Positions 30,610 through 39,329 of a stretch of 64,000 bases of DNA are shown piece after piece. The stretch lies in assembly GCF_004343195.1 (NCBI RefSeq), contig NZ_SMCR01000001.1, forward strand, positions 658,055 through 722,054, in the 5' to 3' direction. The stretch comes from Biostraticola tofi. Lineage in GTDB: Bacteria > Pseudomonadota > Gammaproteobacteria > Enterobacterales > Enterobacteriaceae. The translations under genes and the position numbers were made by a program. Below the pieces are notes generated by a model, which was not told the DNA's origin, did no database searches, and saw only the letters and a list, made by a program, of their open reading frames with translations. How positions within the stretch are numbered: position 1 is the stretch's first letter; every line of letters begins with the position of its first letter.

Positions 30610-31619
30610 CAGCGCGCCTGCTGTTCCAGCAATTGGCGATAGCCCCAAAGCCCCGCTGAACCGCCGGTATGGATAAACACCAGGTTTTCACCTTGGCCAA
30701 AACGACCTTTGCGAATCAGATCGATAAGCCCCGCCATACCTTTAGCTGAATACACCGGATCCAGCAGGATCCCTTCAAGTTCGGCCAGCAGTTTTATTGC
30801 CTCAAGGGTGCCGGCGGTAGGCAAACCATAACCTTCACCCACATAGTCGCTGTTGACGACCACCGCGTCATGATCCAGCTCACCCCGAGCGCCAAGCAAC
30901 TGCCAAGTACGGGAGGCCAGCGAATAGACATTTTCTTCCTGCTTCTCGCGCGGGGCCCGCACGCTGATACCCAGTACCGGTATGTGGCTATTGGTGGCGG
31001 CAAGCCCGGCCACCAGCCCCGCCTGGGTGCCGGTGCTGCCGGTGGCATGTATCACATGGTCGATACGCAGTCGCTGCTGGCTGGATTGATATAGCAGCTC
31101 TTCGGCACAGGCCACATAGCCCAAGGCGCCAATGGGGTTGGAGCCGCCGCCGGGAATCACATAGGGGGTATGGCCGCCGGCACGCAGCTGGTCTGCCAGA
31201 GCTTCCATTGCCTGCTGCATATCGCTGCCGGCCGGCAGGTGTTCAACGATGGTGCCACCCAACAGGTTATCCAGCAGGATATTGCCGGAATGCTGGTAAT
31301 CGTCACCAAACTTGTCGACTCGTTGTTCCAGCAGTACCTGGGTCTGCAGACCTAGCTTGTTGGCGGCGGCAATGGTTTGGCGTACATGGTTGGACTGGGT
31401 CGCGCCCTGGGTGATGATGATGTCGGCCCGTTGTTTTAGGGCATCGGCCAGCAGGAACTCCAACTTGCGCGTCTTGTTGCCGCCGGTCGCAAGACCGGTG
31501 CTGTCATCTCGTTTGATATAGAGAGTCGGTCCCCCCAGGAAGCGGGACAGGTTGGGCAACGCCTCCAGAGGCGTTGGGAAATGGCCTAAGGACAGGCGCG
31601 GAAAACGAGCCAAATGCAT
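30609..31619 (-). CDS. cuyA: PLP-dependent L-cysteate sulfo-lyase / D-cysteine desulfhydrase
   Basis: Fold-type II PLP enzyme of the ACC-deaminase/DcyD family (336 residues). CuyA releases sulfite and ammonia from L-cysteate to leave pyruvate; DcyD does the same with D-cysteine giving sulfide. PLP lysine is in [11 protein letters not shown] (near residue 48), followed by [12 protein letters not shown] (near 75) and the phosphate loop [11 protein letters not shown] (near 190). The start [16 protein letters not shown] and the tail [19 protein letters not shown] resemble what I recall of CuyA more than E. coli DcyD. Clear GGGAG site before the ATG. Its setting with cbl and a sulfonate-type importer favours cysteate. 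Annotation pipelines may call it D-cysteine desulfhydrase. Confidence 0.8.
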   Translation of the reverse strand: MHLARFPRLSLGHFPTPLEALPNLSRFLGGPTLYIKRDDSTGLATGGNKTRKLEFLLADALKQRADIIITQGATQSNHVRQTIAAANKLGLQTQVLLEQRVDKFGDDYQHSGNILLDNLLGGTIVEHLPAGSDMQQAMEALADQLRAGGHTPYVIPGGGSNPIGALGYVACAEELLYQSSQQRLRIDHVIHATGSTGTQAGLVAGLAATNSHIPVLGISVRAPREKQEENVYSLASRTWQLLGARGELDHDAVVVNSDYVGEGYGLPTAGTLEAIKLLAELEGILLDPVYSAKGMAGLIDLIRKGRFGQGENLVFIHTGGSAGLWGYRQLLEQQAR

Positions 31620-31639
31620 GATGTAACTCCCTTGAATTG

Positions 31640-31809
31640 TCAGATGTCTGCTGCCCGCGACAGCATGGTGACCCCGTGGGAGTCATGGCCTTTCAGACAT
31701 GACTCGACCAGATTATTTGCCACCTGCTCGGCTATGGCCGGATTAACCGGGTGTTCAACCAACCGGGCGGTACAATATTCCCGGAGGAACCGATGTTGAA
31801 AAAGCGGCA
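31640..31809 (-). pseudogene. N-terminal stump of an Ldh2-family malate/lactate/sulfolactate dehydrogenase
   Basis: On the minus strand one frame reads FLREYCTARLVEH, then PVNPAIAEQVANNLVES, then [13 protein letters not shown] and stops. The GHDSHG motif and preceding helix are characteristic of the Ldh2 (YbiC/ComC) NAD-dependent dehydrogenase family. Only about 50 of the usual 340-360 residues remain, and the probable start ATG at 31809 is one base out of frame, so the gene is both truncated and frameshifted. It lies directly upstream of cuyA on the same strand. ComC-type members oxidise sulfolactate, a precursor of cysteate, so a lost sulfolactate dehydrogenase is a reasonable guess. Confidence 0.75.
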
Positions 31810-32358
31810 TAAAGGGCTCCAGTATTTATGCCGGCACTATATCTTTATTGTGGCGATTAACAGAACAACAAGAATTAACTATATAAAGCTGAAAAAAAAC
31901 TAAAGAGAATATAAACAACCATGCAACATTGGCGTAAAATAGAAGTATCATAGTCAATCCTAATCAGTAATAACTCTACGCGTTCAAACTGCATACGACA
32001 TCCGTTTTTTCCCGGTTTCGGCCGAGCCTGGACTGATGCCGGGCTGGGTACTATAAAAATGATGGCGCTATTAAAAAGACCCCAAATTTTAATGAGTTGA
32101 GATAACTCCCACTCACATCACAGCGCAAATGATTCCGCCCCCTGAGGCCGATTCCCGACATGTTTATCTGCCACGTTCAACCACCGCTTTATTCGGTTTT
32201 TGCCTTTGTATATTCGGCTGGCGCATAATTATTAATTTCAATTTGCTTCTAAATTATTCCAAAAAACACTTTACCCTGCAGCTAACGATAATTTTATGAT
32301 GGACGTCCTCCCCCCGGCTTGGGAACCTGGGATTGATTTCTTATTCAGGATAATAATG
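31810..32358. other. Divergent control region of the sulfonate genes
   Basis: About 550 AT-rich bases between the dehydrogenase stump/cuyA and the ABC importer. No complete gene seen. Cbl or CysB sites would be expected here, but their loose consensus cannot be assigned by eye. Confidence 0.4.
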
Positions 32359-33363
32359 ATGAAACAATTATTTAATCCATTACACTCTGTGGTTGCGCTA
32401 AGCATATTATTGGCTACCGGGACGGCAGCTGCTGAAGGAAAAATCAGTATCGCCCAGCAGTTCGGCATCGGCTATTTGATTCTGGACGTGGTGCGCGAAA
32501 AACAGCTGATTGAAAAACAGGGCAAGGCTGAAGGCCTGGCTATCGAGGTCGAATGGCGTAATATTTCCGGCGCAACGGCAATGAATGAAGCGTTACTGAC
32601 CGGCGCGCTGGATGTCGCCTCAGCCGGGGCCCCACCGGTATTGACGCTGTGGGACCGTACCCGCGGCAAGCAGAATGTAAAGGCTATCGCCGCGCTGGGC
32701 TCAATGCCGAATTACCTGCTGAGCAATAACCCGGCGGTGAAAACCCTCCAGGACCTGAGCGACAAGGACCGGATCGCTGTTCCTGCGGCGGGCGTGGGCT
32801 TCCAGTCCCGCACCCTGCAAATTGAAACCGCTCGACTGTACGGTAAGGATGAGTATAAGAAATTTGACCGCATCAGCCTGAGCCTGCCCCATCCTGACGC
32901 CACGGCAGCGCTGATTTCAGGAGGATCGGAAATTACCGCCCATTTTTCCAGCCCGCCATTCCAATACCAGGCCCTGGAACATCCGGGAATACATAAGGTC
33001 CTCAGTTCCTATGATGTACTGGGCGGTAAAGGCACTTTCAACCTGCTTTACACCACTGAAAAATTCCATGATCAAAACCCTAAAACCTACCGGGCGTTTT
33101 TCAATGCCCTGGCTGAAGCGGAAAAGATCATTAAAGCAGATAAAAATGCCGCAGCCCAGACCTATATCAGAACGGAGAAATCCCGCTTGCCGCTGGCGCT
33201 GATTGAGAAAATCATTAACGATCCGGAAAATGATTTCACCATCACCCCGCAAAAAACCTATGTCTATGCTGAAAAACTGCATGACCTCGGTGTACTGAAA
33301 AACAAAGCCGACAGCTGGAAAGACTATTTCTTCGAAGACGCCTATACCTTGCCGGGCGACTAA
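32359..33363 (+). CDS. ABC transporter substrate-binding protein, sulfonate/taurine-like
   Basis: Periplasmic binding protein of the SsuA/TauA/NMT1 type (about 334 residues). Signal peptide ends in AAA (cut near residue 27). The mature start KISIAQQFGIGYLILDVV and the GALDVASAGAPPVL segment are typical of nitrate/sulfonate/taurine binders. I chose the ATG at 32359, the second of two adjacent ATGs, placed behind AGGATAATA. The earlier in-frame ATG at 32296 would put 21 residues before the signal peptide. First gene of a three-gene importer. Exact ligand unknown; neighbours suggest an organosulfonate. Confidence 0.87.
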   Translation: MKQLFNPLHSVVALSILLATGTAAAEGKISIAQQFGIGYLILDVVREKQLIEKQGKAEGLAIEVEWRNISGATAMNEALLTGALDVASAGAPPVLTLWDRTRGKQNVKAIAALGSMPNYLLSNNPAVKTLQDLSDKDRIAVPAAGVGFQSRTLQIETARLYGKDEYKKFDRISLSLPHPDATAALISGGSEITAHFSSPPFQYQALEHPGIHKVLSSYDVLGGKGTFNLLYTTEKFHDQNPKTYRAFFNALAEAEKIIKADKNAAAQTYIRTEKSRLPLALIEKIINDPENDFTITPQKTYVYAEKLHDLGVLKNKADSWKDYFFEDAYTLPGD

Positions 33364-33386
33364 GCATTCACTAATGGGACAACGCT

Positions 33387-34223
33387 ATGAGCTCCAGCAT
33401 TCATCGTCAGTCTTCGGCGTCACCGCTGCTGCAGGTTGACGCCGTCAATCTGGAATATCGCACCCCGCAAAGGACCGTGCGCGCCACCCAGGACGTCAGT
33501 TTTGACGTATACCCCTCGGACCGTTTTATCCTGCTGGGTCCCTCCGGCTGCGGTAAGTCCAGCCTGCTTAAGGCGGTGGGCGGCTTTTTACCGATCGCCG
33601 GTGGGCAAATCCTGCTGGAGGGAACCACCATCACCCAACCCAGTCCTGATCGGGTGATGGTGTTTCAGGAGTTCGATCAATTGCCGCCCTGGAAAACGGT
33701 ATTGGAAAACGTCATGTTCGGTCTGGTTGCCAGCCGCAAGGCGGGTCGCAAGCAAGCCCGGGAAACAGCGAAATATTATCTCAATAAAGTGGGGTTGGAC
33801 GGTTTTGCCGATGCCTATCCCCACCAACTTTCCGGCGGCATGAAACAACGGGTCGCCATCGCCCGCGCCCTGGCGATGCAGCCTAAAATTTTGCTGATGG
33901 ATGAACCTTTTGCCGCGCTGGACGCCCTGACCAGACGAAAAATGCAGCAGGAGCTGCTGAGCCTATGGCGAGACGCGCCTTTTACGCTGCTGTTTGTGAC
34001 CCACTCCATTGAAGAGGCCCTGATGATCGGCAGCCGGATCCTGTTGCTTTCTCCTCATCCGGGCCGAGTGCGGGCTGAGCTGAATGCCGATCAATTCAGC
34101 ATTGACGATGTGAGTAGTCCGATCTTCAGGCAAAGCGCGCAACGTATTCATTCTTTGCTGTTTGATGATCCCAAGCATGATGGTCAGCCGGAAAAGACGC
34201 CCCTGCTGCATGCGATAGGTTGA
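33387..34223 (+). CDS. ABC transporter ATPase, sulfonate/taurine-like (SsuB/TauB family)
   Basis: Cytoplasmic energy-coupling subunit, 278 residues. Walker A GPSGCGKSS (near residue 50), Q-loop VFQEFDQLPPWKTV (near 92), signature LSGGMKQRVAIARAL (near 149), Walker B LLMDEPFAALD and switch His in VTHSIEEA. The QLPPWKTV and LSGGMKQR pattern is that of the nitrate/sulfonate/taurine group. Follows the binding protein by 23 bases and precedes the permease by 24. Confidence 0.92.
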   Translation: MSSSIHRQSSASPLLQVDAVNLEYRTPQRTVRATQDVSFDVYPSDRFILLGPSGCGKSSLLKAVGGFLPIAGGQILLEGTTITQPSPDRVMVFQEFDQLPPWKTVLENVMFGLVASRKAGRKQARETAKYYLNKVGLDGFADAYPHQLSGGMKQRVAIARALAMQPKILLMDEPFAALDALTRRKMQQELLSLWRDAPFTLLFVTHSIEEALMIGSRILLLSPHPGRVRAELNADQFSIDDVSSPIFRQSAQRIHSLLFDDPKHDGQPEKTPLLHAIG

Positions 34224-34247
34224 CCTACATCACCAGGAGGATCCGCA

Positions 34248-35114
34248 ATGACTCAATCAGGCCCGGTAAGGGCGGAATATATACGTGACCTGGCGCCGGT
34301 CACCCAAGATCAGCGTGAAACGCCGTTACCGGCACTAGCCCGTCTATGGCAGCAGGACTGGCTGAGAAAAACCATTATCCTGCTGCTGCTGGCGGTTATC
34401 TGGGAGGGCGCGGCGCGTTGGCAGGATAATGACCTGCTGCTGCCGGGTTTTATTCAGACGTTCAAAGCCTTTTTCGAGGATATCGCCAGCGGTGATTTGC
34501 CGGCCAAGGTGTCGGTATCGCTGTCTACGCTGATAAAAGGGTATGTGATTGGGGCTCTGCTGGCGCTCGGGCTGAGTTCGCTGGCGGTGTCTACCCGCAC
34601 CGGTCGGGATTTACTCAGCACCCTGACCTCGATGTTTAATCCATTGCCGCCTATCGCCCTGCTGCCGCTGGCGCTGCTGTGGTTTGGACTGGGTGAAAAC
34701 AGCCTGATTTTTGTGCTGGTGCATTCGGTGATGTGGCCACTGGCCCTGAACACCTATTCTGGCTTTCTCAGCGTATCGGATACGCTGCGCATGACCGGTC
34801 GTAATTATAATCTGCGTGGTTTAGGCTATGTACGGCAGATCCTGATTCCGGCGGCATTGCCGTCAATCCTGTCGGGACTGAAGATCGGCTGGGCCTTTGC
34901 CTGGCGCACGCTGATTGCCGCTGAACTGGTGTTTGGCGCATCCAGCGGCAACGGTGGGCTGGGCTGGTATATTTTTCAGAATCGTAATGAGCTTTATACT
35001 GACCGGGTGTTTGCCGGCCTTATTTCAGTGACGCTGATTGGACTGCTGGTCGAAGGATTGATTTTCACTACCCTGGAGCGTTTAACCGTCAAACGCTGGG
35101 GTATGCAGCGTTAA
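34248..35114 (+). CDS. ABC transporter permease, sulfonate/taurine-like (SsuC/TauC family)
   Basis: Inner-membrane permease of 288 residues with about six spans. The EAA-type coupling loop reads GRNYNLRGLGYVRQILIPAALPSI near residue 185, and the PLPPIALLPLALLWFGLG segment near 140 is a hallmark of TauC/SsuC permeases. A GGAGG site precedes the ATG. Last gene of the importer operon, ended by a bidirectional terminator. Confidence 0.92.
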   Translation: MTQSGPVRAEYIRDLAPVTQDQRETPLPALARLWQQDWLRKTIILLLLAVIWEGAARWQDNDLLLPGFIQTFKAFFEDIASGDLPAKVSVSLSTLIKGYVIGALLALGLSSLAVSTRTGRDLLSTLTSMFNPLPPIALLPLALLWFGLGENSLIFVLVHSVMWPLALNTYSGFLSVSDTLRMTGRNYNLRGLGYVRQILIPAALPSILSGLKIGWAFAWRTLIAAELVFGASSGNGGLGWYIFQNRNELYTDRVFAGLISVTLIGLLVEGLIFTTLERLTVKRWGMQR

Positions 35115-35142
35115 AAAAACGGCGACTATTCGCCGTTTTTTT
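35113..35142. terminator. Bidirectional terminator
   Basis: AAAAAACGGCG-ACTATT-CGCCGTTTTTTT. The A-run and T-run make it work in both directions, ending the permease transcript and the leftward binding-protein transcript. Confidence 0.9.
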
Positions 35143-35224
35143 ACCTAATGAAGATGAGACTCACGCGACGCCCAGAACGGTCCTGCCATAATAACATCAA
35201 GGCAGAAACCGGGCGCCAGCGGCA

Positions 35225-36220
35225 TTAGGGCTGATACTCATTGGTATAATATTGATTTGCCGGCAACGCCTGCTTCAAAACGCCAATCGACGTGATGGCC
35301 GTGAGCAGCTCCGTCCAGGCCTGGTCATCAAGCCTGAGTTGGTCTTTATCAGGCGCGCCCAGCACCGCCATCGTGTCCTGCCATTGCTGTTTCACAAACG
35401 CAGCGTCATAAGACTTACTGTACTTGGCGGCAAAGGCGGCGGTGGCTTCGTCAGGATGCTCTATCGCATAGGAGAGGCTTCTGGCGGTAGCCCGCATAAA
35501 AGCTTTGGCCAGCTCAGGATTTTTTTCCAGCCATTGCTGATTACCGGCAAACATGAAGATCGGCGTATTGGGCACGCCATGTTCGGTTGCCGGCAGGAAT
35601 TCAGGCTTCTGCTTGCCGACCACGTTTATCTCGGTGCCCTCGGCATTGGTAATACCGGTAGTCGCATCTACCCGATTTTGCAGCAACAGCGGCACCGTAT
35701 TATCGGAGGCCGCCACCATGTTGACATCCTTAAGCGTCATTCCGGCACTCTTGAGCATCAATGACAGCTGGGCCTGGGTCCAGGCATCGTTATAGATGCC
35801 GATGCGTTTACCTTTAAGCTGTTCAATGGTCACCGGCTTCCCTTGCGGGGAAAAAATTCCCCAGTTATTACCCGTGCCGTAACGGCCAATAGCAATAATC
35901 GGTGCGCCCTGCTCTTTAGCAAAAATGATGTCCATCACGGTGGTAAAAGCCACATCCGCACGGCCGGTGCCAAGGAATTTCATGGTATCGGCGACCGTAG
36001 GCGGTGCCACTACATTAAGATCAATCCCCTCTTCACGGTAAAAGCCCTTGGCAATACCCAGTGTCCAGGGGATCCAGAACCCGTCGGCAACCGGCCATTC
36101 CTGAACAAAGGTGACTTTGACCGGCTTCGATTCCGCTCTGGCCGGCAACTGACTTGCCATCACGCCCATCAGCGCGGCAGCGCCGATGGCCAACACGTTT
36201 AGATATGAAATTCTGGTCAT
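35225..36220 (-). CDS. Second NMT1/THI5-type ABC substrate-binding protein
   Basis: Periplasmic binding protein of 331 residues. Signal peptide cut after ARA (about residue 28). The mature start VKVTFVQEWPVADGFWIPWTLG, then KGFYREEGIDLNVV and GRADVAFTTVMDIIFAKEQGAP are typical of the NMT1/THI5-like family, which binds pyrimidine precursors, riboflavin, nitrate or sulfonates. It has no ATPase or permease of its own nearby and converges on the SsuABC-like operon, so it may be an alternative receptor for that permease or a stray component. Ligand not inferable. Confidence 0.85.
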   Translation of the reverse strand: MTRISYLNVLAIGAAALMGVMASQLPARAESKPVKVTFVQEWPVADGFWIPWTLGIAKGFYREEGIDLNVVAPPTVADTMKFLGTGRADVAFTTVMDIIFAKEQGAPIIAIGRYGTGNNWGIFSPQGKPVTIEQLKGKRIGIYNDAWTQAQLSLMLKSAGMTLKDVNMVAASDNTVPLLLQNRVDATTGITNAEGTEINVVGKQKPEFLPATEHGVPNTPIFMFAGNQQWLEKNPELAKAFMRATARSLSYAIEHPDEATAAFAAKYSKSYDAAFVKQQWQDTMAVLGAPDKDQLRLDDQAWTELLTAITSIGVLKQALPANQYYTNEYQP

Positions 36221-36303
36221 TGTTTTTCCTTTAGAACATGCATTAAAAATGCAGCTTGAACCCAGCCAGGGAATGAAACATCACCACCGTCAAATATTGC
36301 CGC

Positions 36304-36915
36304 CTAACCTTTCATTGCCGTTTCATCATAGGACGGTACCGTCTGGCGGTATTTATCCAGCCAGCCGACCAGGCCGGGAAAATCCGCACGCCAATCGCCG
36401 TTAAAGCGCAAATCCAGATAGCCCAGGGCAGCCGCCATAGCAATTTCGCCCAGATGCGCGGTCGATTCACGCACCGGTATGCAGTAATGGGTCGCCATAA
36501 ATTCCAGCGCCCGGCGGATTTTACCCTGCTGGTGGCTGACCCACTTCTCACTGACCTGTTCTTTAGTGCGAAACCGGCCTTCATAAGCGATAAGTAATGC
36601 CGCATCCATCAGCCCATCAGCGACAGCCTGTTGCCGAAGCACTTCCCAGCGCGCTTCGCCAGCCGGAATGACGTTACCGCCGCCGGCCAGATCGTCCAGG
36701 TACTCCGCTATCACCCGTGAATCATACAGGCATTGTCCACCCGGCAGTACCAGCGTCGGGATCTTGCCCAGCACATTCTGCTGATGCAGGCTGTCATTAG
36801 GATCCATCGGGTCAGCGTGTTCAATGATGATGTCATTTGCCAGCCCGACAACAGCGGCCACCATAATAACCTTACGACCAAAGGGAGACGCCGGCGAGGT
36901 TCTCAATATAAACAT
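36304..36915 (-). CDS. Glutathione S-transferase family protein
   Basis: 203-residue cytosolic GST-like protein. Thioredoxin-like N-terminal domain with SPASPFGRKV (near 7-16, the region of the glutathione-activating residue), cis-Pro in LGKIPTLV (near 50) and DSRVIAEYLDD (near 65), then an all-helical C-terminal domain. It resembles E. coli YibF more than GstA. It lies 84 bases downstream of the orphan binding protein start on the same strand and upstream of it in transcription order, so the two could be co-transcribed. Substrate unknown. Confidence 0.85.
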   Translation of the reverse strand: MFILRTSPASPFGRKVIMVAAVVGLANDIIIEHADPMDPNDSLHQQNVLGKIPTLVLPGGQCLYDSRVIAEYLDDLAGGGNVIPAGEARWEVLRQQAVADGLMDAALLIAYEGRFRTKEQVSEKWVSHQQGKIRRALEFMATHYCIPVRESTAHLGEIAMAAALGYLDLRFNGDWRADFPGLVGWLDKYRQTVPSYDETAMKG

Positions 36916-37294
36916 GAAACGCCCTTTTTTGCAGATGCAGGCTAAGGATCGGCGCGCCTCTGTGACGGCATTAATGCGGTATGCAATTCATCAAGGACGC
37001 CACACGGCACGGTGAAAAGAAGGTAATGATTCAAGATTATACCAACCTGGCTGGGAAGGAAACCAGGCAACGCACAATCGCCCTGCTGGAGAAGGATCAG
37101 TATCGTATTAACTGATAGCACCATAAACATGCTGTTAATAAGGAGAATGATTCACCTTTTAGCCAAAAATGCTATTTATCGGCTTTGGTCGGGCGGGAAA
37201 CAGCCAAAACAGGACTTATGCAGAATGCTCCTATTAACCTGTTTACTCATATCCGCATAATAGCCACTCATTTGCAAAAAGGAGAGCAGAGACC
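36916..37294. other. Intergenic region between GST gene and small ORF
   Basis: About 380 bases without a recognisable gene. It should contain the GST promoter and that of the 36-codon ORF at 37295. Confidence 0.4.
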
Positions 37295-37405
37295 ATGCAG
37301 AACATGATTCTCATAGCGGTATTGCTCGGCATCGCCGCATTTTCACTGTACAAAGCCGTACAGGAAAGCCGTAAAAAATCGTTGATAAGTCAACGTCATC
37401 GCTGA
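37295..37405 (+). CDS. Candidate 36-residue single-span membrane protein
   Basis: The ATG follows GGAG (AAAGGAGAGCAGAGACC) at a usable distance. The product starts MQNMILIAVLLGIAAF, one hydrophobic helix, and ends in a basic tail (ESRKKSLISQRHR), predicting a cytoplasmic C-terminus. A strong terminator follows 40 bases after the stop, so this looks like a complete small transcription unit. No known family recognised. Confidence 0.6.
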   Translation: MQNMILIAVLLGIAAFSLYKAVQESRKKSLISQRHR

Positions 37406-37444
37406 TACTGCGCCGGTTCAGTCGATCACCGTATTGCCATAAAG

Positions 37445-37472
37445 AAAGGCCCCCTGCATCAGGGGGCCTTTT
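37445..37472. terminator. Bidirectional terminator between small ORF and porin
   Basis: AAAGGCCCCCTG-CAT-CAGGGGGCCTTTT. T-rich on both strands, so it can end the 36-codon ORF and the leftward porin transcript. Confidence 0.9.
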
Positions 37473-37519
37473 CGTTTTCAGCGTGATGTGGCTGCCGCAA
37501 TACGGCTAAAAGCCGTCAA

Positions 37520-38632
37520 TCAGAACTGATACAGCATGCCTACCGCCATGATATCGTCGGTCGCAATACCAATAGCCTTGTCAGCTTCGCTGTTCTTGAT
37601 AAGGTTAAACTGATACAAGGCGAAGGCAGAGATATTTTTGTTAAACGCGTAGTTGGTGCCTACGGCAACGTACTTTTTCAGCGCTCCCGACACCGTTTGT
37701 CCATCGAATGCGGTGGCTTTGCCGGTAGATTGAACAAAAGCGACCATCGGCGTCAGCCCAAAATCAAAGTTATACTTCGCAACCACTTCCAGATTTTCAG
37801 ACTTGGATGCAAAGGCCGGTACGCCATCGATCGCAGCGCCATTGCCAATACGCGTCATATGGTAAGACTGATTATAGATAGCGGCCAGGTAAAGGGCTTC
37901 ATCGTCATATTTCAGGCCGGCGGCGTACGAATTGGCGCGATCACCCTCGATGTTCAGATGCTGCTTCTGCCCCGCCGTCAGCCTGGAGCTGGAGAACGCA
38001 GCGGCGGCAGAGAGCGTGTCGGTAATATCATAGGACAGCGACATACCGTAGCCATCACCATTGGCGCCCAGCAGGTTACGATTGCTGCCGGTCTTGTCAT
38101 TGCGCCCCTGGAACTGCAGGGCAAAGTGCAGCCCCTCGACCAGCCCAAAGAAGTTATCATTACGATAGGTGGCCATTCCGGTACCGCGATGGGTCATAAA
38201 GCTGTCCGGCGTTTCGAAGCTATCGCCACCGAACTCAGGCAGCACATCGGTCATTGCTGCAACGTCATGCATTACACCGTAATTGCGGCCGTAATCAAAT
38301 GTGCCGCCTTCAGTGCCGAACTTGAGCCCAGCATAACCCAGGCGAGTGTGCTGGCCGTTGCCATCTCCGGCTTCGGCATTGTTCAGTTTGGCTTCATATT
38401 CCCAACGCCCATAGGCGCTGAGCTCACTGTTGATTTGAGTGTTGCCGCGCAGGCCCAGGCGAGCGTGTGACCGGTCACCCTGGTTGGATTCATCTTTGCT
38501 CTGATAGTGCATCCCTTGCACCTCGCCATATAAATCCAGGGTGGTTTGGTCTTTATTGAACACTTCGGCGGCATTGGCCGTACCGGCCATTGCCAAAACC
38601 GAAATCAGGATAGAACTATTCCGTAGTTTCAT
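37520..38632 (-). CDS. ompC: OmpC/OmpF-type general porin
   Basis: Outer-membrane trimeric 16-stranded porin (370 residues). Signal peptide cut after ANA. The mature chain opens AEVFNKDQTTLDLYGEVQGM, the constriction loop L3 carries DVLPEFGGDSF near residue 135, and the chain ends in Phe (GMLYQF). It sits directly upstream of and divergent from the rcsD group, exactly where E. coli has ompC, which supports that symbol, although sequence alone cannot separate OmpC from OmpF-type paralogues. Confidence 0.85.
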   Translation of the reverse strand: MKLRNSSILISVLAMAGTANAAEVFNKDQTTLDLYGEVQGMHYQSKDESNQGDRSHARLGLRGNTQINSELSAYGRWEYEAKLNNAEAGDGNGQHTRLGYAGLKFGTEGGTFDYGRNYGVMHDVAAMTDVLPEFGGDSFETPDSFMTHRGTGMATYRNDNFFGLVEGLHFALQFQGRNDKTGSNRNLLGANGDGYGMSLSYDITDTLSAAAAFSSSRLTAGQKQHLNIEGDRANSYAAGLKYDDEALYLAAIYNQSYHMTRIGNGAAIDGVPAFASKSENLEVVAKYNFDFGLTPMVAFVQSTGKATAFDGQTVSGALKKYVAVGTNYAFNKNISAFALYQFNLIKNSEADKAIGIATDDIMAVGMLYQF

Positions 38633-39249
38633 TATGTATTCCTCTAGGCGTTTCAGTAGAGTAAGCCACTATTTTGCTGATACGAGGCAAGCAATAAGGT
38701 GTGCTCTTATTGGATATGTCTAATTTTAATCTTGCGGCGAGAGAATACTAAATGACCCATTTTCTTTCAAGGAACATCGGAATTAACTTTCGAACCAGAC
38801 TTGGATTTACGCCTATTTCTGTATCGCGTTAAACGCATAAATACATATATTTACTGACTAATATAGGAACCATAACTAATAATATAATCCTTATACATCA
38901 ATTAATTGAATACATTACCGTTTGAATGAAAAGAACAGCCAAGTGAGCAGGCAATTATTGCTTAAAAATGACGCCGTTATTACCGGTTAGCAATGCATTA
39001 CCCTTAATTAGCACTTCGTTTATTTATCGCCAGTAAAAATCAACCAGCCTGATTATAATGGCTAGCATTTCATTATCTTTAATATAATGTTTTTTTATTT
39101 TAATTCCCCTGTCCTTGATTATGTACCCTGTCCGGCAATGAAACGGAAGCAAGTCCGCCTAATCTATATTGACACCGGGTAAATGCCGGTCTGACCGTCG
39201 TTAAAGTGTTAGGGTACGGATGATGAACTTCGTCAACTGTCGCGCAACA
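38633..39249. other. Porin to rcsD-operon intergenic region
   Basis: About 620 strongly AT-rich bases. In E. coli this gap holds the small RNA micF. I find neither the micF 5' end (GCTATCATCATTAAC) nor a hairpin-plus-T-run in the expected orientation. OmpR sites for the porin are expected near 38650-38750 but I could not define them. Confidence 0.5.
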
Positions 39250-39258
39250 TGGTATACT
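39250..39258 (+). promoter_or_regulatory. Extended -10 promoter ahead of the DUF4186-rcsD genes
   Basis: TGGTATACT is an extended -10 (TGnTATAAT type) with no good -35. It is followed 20 bases later by a long imperfect hairpin (GGTGAGCG...CGCTCACC) in the untranslated leader. Confidence 0.5.
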
Positions 39259-39329
39259 TTGCGGTGTATCAGCGGTGAGCGTCAGCACCTGTGCCGCTCA
39301 CCACAGGCGTTTAGGCATATGAGGATGTC

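Noticed and set aside
30073..30648. 191-codon frame taken as a complete gene
   Set aside because: The first 75 residues are racemase-like. Beyond the G-run at 30387 the protein sequence becomes arbitrary, and the true continuation lies in the neighbouring frame.
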